Source of the DNA: Cyanoderma ruficeps
Lineage: Eukaryota; Chordata; Aves; Passeriformes; Timaliidae
NCBI GenBank assembly: GCA_008694505.1
Contig: VZDJ01000782.1
Coordinates: forward strand, 35,164,359-35,228,358
DNA: 64,000 bases
Direction of reading: 5' to 3'
The notes under the pieces are model-generated. The model worked only from the letters and a program-made list of their open reading frames with translations, had not been told where the DNA came from and did no database searches. Made by a program: the position numbers and the translations under genes. This document shows, one piece after another, positions 1-64,000 of this stretch (position 1 is the stretch's first letter; each line of letters begins with the position of its first letter).

Positions 1-1183
1 ACAATATTTTCTTTTTGGTGTGCTTTGGTACTAAAATGCACATATTTATAAAACTCTTAACTTTCATAAGAAAAAATAATTCATATGTAATAAAATACCA
101 TTTTATGACATATTTTAGATTTTCTCAGGATAATATTTGTCTCATTTTGCAACAAAGCAGTAGTAGATGGGTAGGGGAGGAGCAAGATGGTTTTGCTTGA
201 AAATATGTAAGTTAAAAAAAAGTGGCCAGCTATATGCTTGACTGGTTACTGAAATGCTGGAAGAAATGTTACTAAGTGTGGAATTACATCATCTTTCCTC
301 TATACACAGAAAAAGCCCAAGGAAATATCATTTGTCATAAGACCTACGCTGCATAATCTAAAATGCCACTTTAATGCTGAGAGCAAAAGGATTAAAAAAA
401 ACAAACAAACAAAAGGCACACAAAACCCCCAAGAGCCTAAAGAAAGTGGTGAACAATTCAAATTAAGTCAGTTTTTTACTGAAATAAAAGAAGAGTGAGG
501 AGGAAAAAATCTGCAGTTCACTTAATAATTACAGTTTAAAGAGGGAAAAAACCCAATAGTGCATAGACAAAGATTGAACACATGAATGTACCTTTTATAT
601 TTTTTTCCTTATATCTATACAGAAATTTATAATTTTTTATAAAATCTGACACTGGAATCATAAAAATATGGTCAGCGCCTTTCTTTCCCTGCAGATGTGA
701 ATTTCATTTCCTTGTCCAAGACTGCAAAAAAAGAGCTTTGCACAGGGGACTCCCACAACATAGAGGAAGGGAGAGTAGCCTCAGCTCCCTCTGAAATCAA
801 GGATCTCACATAATAATGTCTGTTGGCATCCCTGCAGTGGTTTCAGAGCTGAGGTGATGTGTGCTTACTAAATGACATGTTTTTCTGAGAGTCCAGAACA
901 GCCACAGACTCTATGAGCCGGAAGCTGGCTCTCTGACAACTCCTTGAGATGTCAAAAACAAAGCCCTTGCTTTGCTGAGTTGAAGTAGGATTGATGGACT
1001 TTGTGCTAAGACTCACGTTGTCCTGCTTTCCATGATGCATAACACTGTTTATTGGACTTTCTGCAGACATAAAGAGAGAAAAAGATTGAGCGTTCTCAAG
1101 GCTGATTTAGACTAGAGAGAGGCAGCCACACTGGTTGCATTTATCTTGAAAGAACAGGTAGGGTATTCCTTGCAGTCCTTATC

Positions 1184-1218
1184 TTCAGATGTTGCATAGA
1201 TTTCAGATGTGCATAGAT
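1184..1218. repeat. 18-bp tandem duplication
   Basis: Two adjacent copies of TTCAGATG(T)TGCATAGAT lie at 1184-1201 and 1202-1218, differing by a single T. The second copy runs into the palindrome at 1217-1240. Confidence 0.85.
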
Positions 1219-1240
1219 TTGGCTCTCTAGAGAGCCAAAT
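1217..1240. repeat. 24-bp perfect palindrome
   Basis: ATTTGGCTCT, CTAG, AGAGCCAAAT read identically on both strands over 24 bases, with no spacer beyond the self-complementary CTAG centre. Function unknown. Confidence 0.9.
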
Positions 1241-1722
1241 GCAGATATTTAGTGAATCAGAGCAGCTGAACACGTAGCTTTAGAGGGAAAAAACAGATCA
1301 AGCTCTCTATGGTTTCTTACCTACACTGAAAAAAAACCCAAAATGATCAAACTGTACCCAGACAGAGGTTTAATTAATATTCCCATTGGATAGTTAATGT
1401 GAATTGCTCTTGTTATGAGCTGTCTACGGGCTTTTCAGGAAGAGAAGGTCAAGCATTTTCAGACCAGACAGTACAGAGTTGAAACTGGACAGTGGTGCTC
1501 ACTGGAGCTTCATGTGTTTCAGAACAATGAAATGGAACTCACAGAGTGAAATGGAGTCTTTTTACATTTTAAAGAAAAAGCAGGTGTATGTATGAAGGCA
1601 AAATTAGTGAGCTCCAGTGTCAGTCAGACCGAAGCTGGAGTATGTGTATGACCTTTCTGGCCATCCATGGCATCAACTCTTCAGAATATGCCTCTGGTGG
1701 ACCTCAGTGTTGGCTATTACTC

Positions 1723-1856
1723 AAATCCATAATAGTTTAGGACTTGCTAGCTGAAGGGCTGTATTTCTATGTGTGGACTTCACTGTTATTTGTGACTCAT
1801 AAATCCATAATAGTTTAGGGCATGCTGGCTGAGGGGCTGTTTTTTTCCATGTGTTG
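1723..1856. repeat. Two-copy tandem duplication, period 78 bp
   Basis: AAATCCATAATAGTTTAGG occurs at 1723 and again at 1801. The similarity continues with scattered substitutions through a GCTGAxGGGCTGT segment to ATGTGT, so a unit of about 50-55 bp is shared within a 78-bp period. Probably a local duplication. Confidence 0.75.
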
Positions 1857-2240
1857 TACTGTCCCCTTTGCATGCACTAGAGCTATTTCCAACCAATACA
1901 CCCTTGTTTTTTAAGGAAGAAAATTGGTGGCAGGTTGCTCCAAATTGTGCCGTAGCCCACTTGAGTTTCTAATATTTCAGTGTCTTTTAACTCAAAACTG
2001 CAAGGAATCTTTGAATTTCAGAGCTTACTTTCCAACCCGTGGCCTGAAATAGTTAATTCCGTAAACTACAGCTCAGATTGCAAAGCTGATTTACAGGATT
2101 GTTGCTCTGAGAATGTGCTTTGAGCATGGAGAGACTTCTGCTTTTGTAAGAATTTTTTGAGGTTTCACTGTTTTGTTGTTTCTTTTTTATGGCAGAGCAG
2201 TTAACAGACGAGAATAGGTATCTTTTATAGTATTTACATG

Positions 2241-2242
<2 letters not shown>

Positions 2243-2285
<43 letters not shown>
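2243..2285. repeat. (AT)n dinucleotide microsatellite
   Basis: About 21 uninterrupted AT units followed by an A run. Likely polymorphic in length. Confidence 0.95.
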
Positions 2286-2290
<5 letters not shown>

Positions 2291-2651
2291 ATGAAATAGA
2301 GGGTTAGTGTCAGTACTGAATGTTAGAAGCTGTGGAAGGTACAGCACTTTTCCACCCTTCCTAAGGTATTTTACTGCTCTCTTGAAACAGGATATAGAAA
2401 ACCTTTAATTAACCAGTCAAAATATATGGAGGCAGATTACTAATCAAATGCTCATTTGGAACTAAGTCCTGGTCCTGCTGAAGCCACTGGAAATAAGGAT
2501 GTGGAGAACCTTTCAGGACTGGGCCTCTCTTTCCAGAGAACTGGAAAGAAGTATTTGAGATTCACCTGCGCAGGAAGCTGTAGCATGACAAGACAAGGAT
2601 GTCACCCTTCAGAAGGGCTGTCTTGGATGGGAACAGACACTGCACTGATAA

Positions 2652-64000
<61,349 letters not shown>

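Overview
The window is a stretch of vertebrate, almost certainly avian, nuclear DNA. It is AT-rich, dominated by introns, and carries several copies of the CR1 retrotransposon typical of bird genomes plus one solo retroviral LTR. All coding sequence I can support belongs to one gene on the + strand: the bird orthologue of MYO3A, the class III unconventional myosin that joins an N-terminal Ser/Thr kinase to a myosin motor and acts at stereocilia and photoreceptor actin protrusions. I traced 27 consecutive internal exons, all with GT-AG borders and unbroken reading phase from 2674 to the right edge (4,093 coding nt, about 1,364 residues). Residue numbers in the entries count the first, partial codon at 2674 as residue 1.

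Layout: 1-2673 is the end of an upstream intron, so the kinase N-lobe and the HRD and DFG catalytic motifs lie outside. 2674-6410 (exons 1-4) encodes the kinase activation segment and C-lobe; exon 5 the kinase-motor linker. Exons 6-21 (18292-47822) encode the myosin head: P-loop (exon 8), switch I (exon 9), an acidic TEDS-site residue (exon 13), switch II (exon 14), loop 2 (exons 18-19), an actin-binding helix (exon 20) and the converter (exons 20-22). Exons 22-24 (48471-52612) encode a neck with four IQ motifs. Exon 25 (919 nt) is the long acidic tail exon with a fifth IQ, exon 26 carries tail homology domain I, and exon 27 (63943 on) enters the basic PPRRPRK segment and runs off the window. 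The remaining tail and the 3' UTR are not included.

Intronic content: CR1 pieces in both orientations (about 20.7, 25.0, 30.2, 37.0, 43.2, 49.9 and 58.8 kb), a 303-bp solo LTR with a perfect 6-bp target duplication at 11.4 kb, several microsatellites, a 27-N assembly gap inside an AAT repeat at 8.1 kb, and some inverted and tandem repeats. No second gene, RNA gene, promoter or CRISPR array was recognised.

There is no evidence of a new multi-gene system. The points most worth checking concern MYO3A splicing and architecture: an in-phase 87-nt exon that gives the bird protein an extra neck IQ motif relative to the human form I know; a candidate in-phase 42-nt cassette exon at loop 2; and a candidate 14-nt frame-shifting microexon exactly between kinase and motor.
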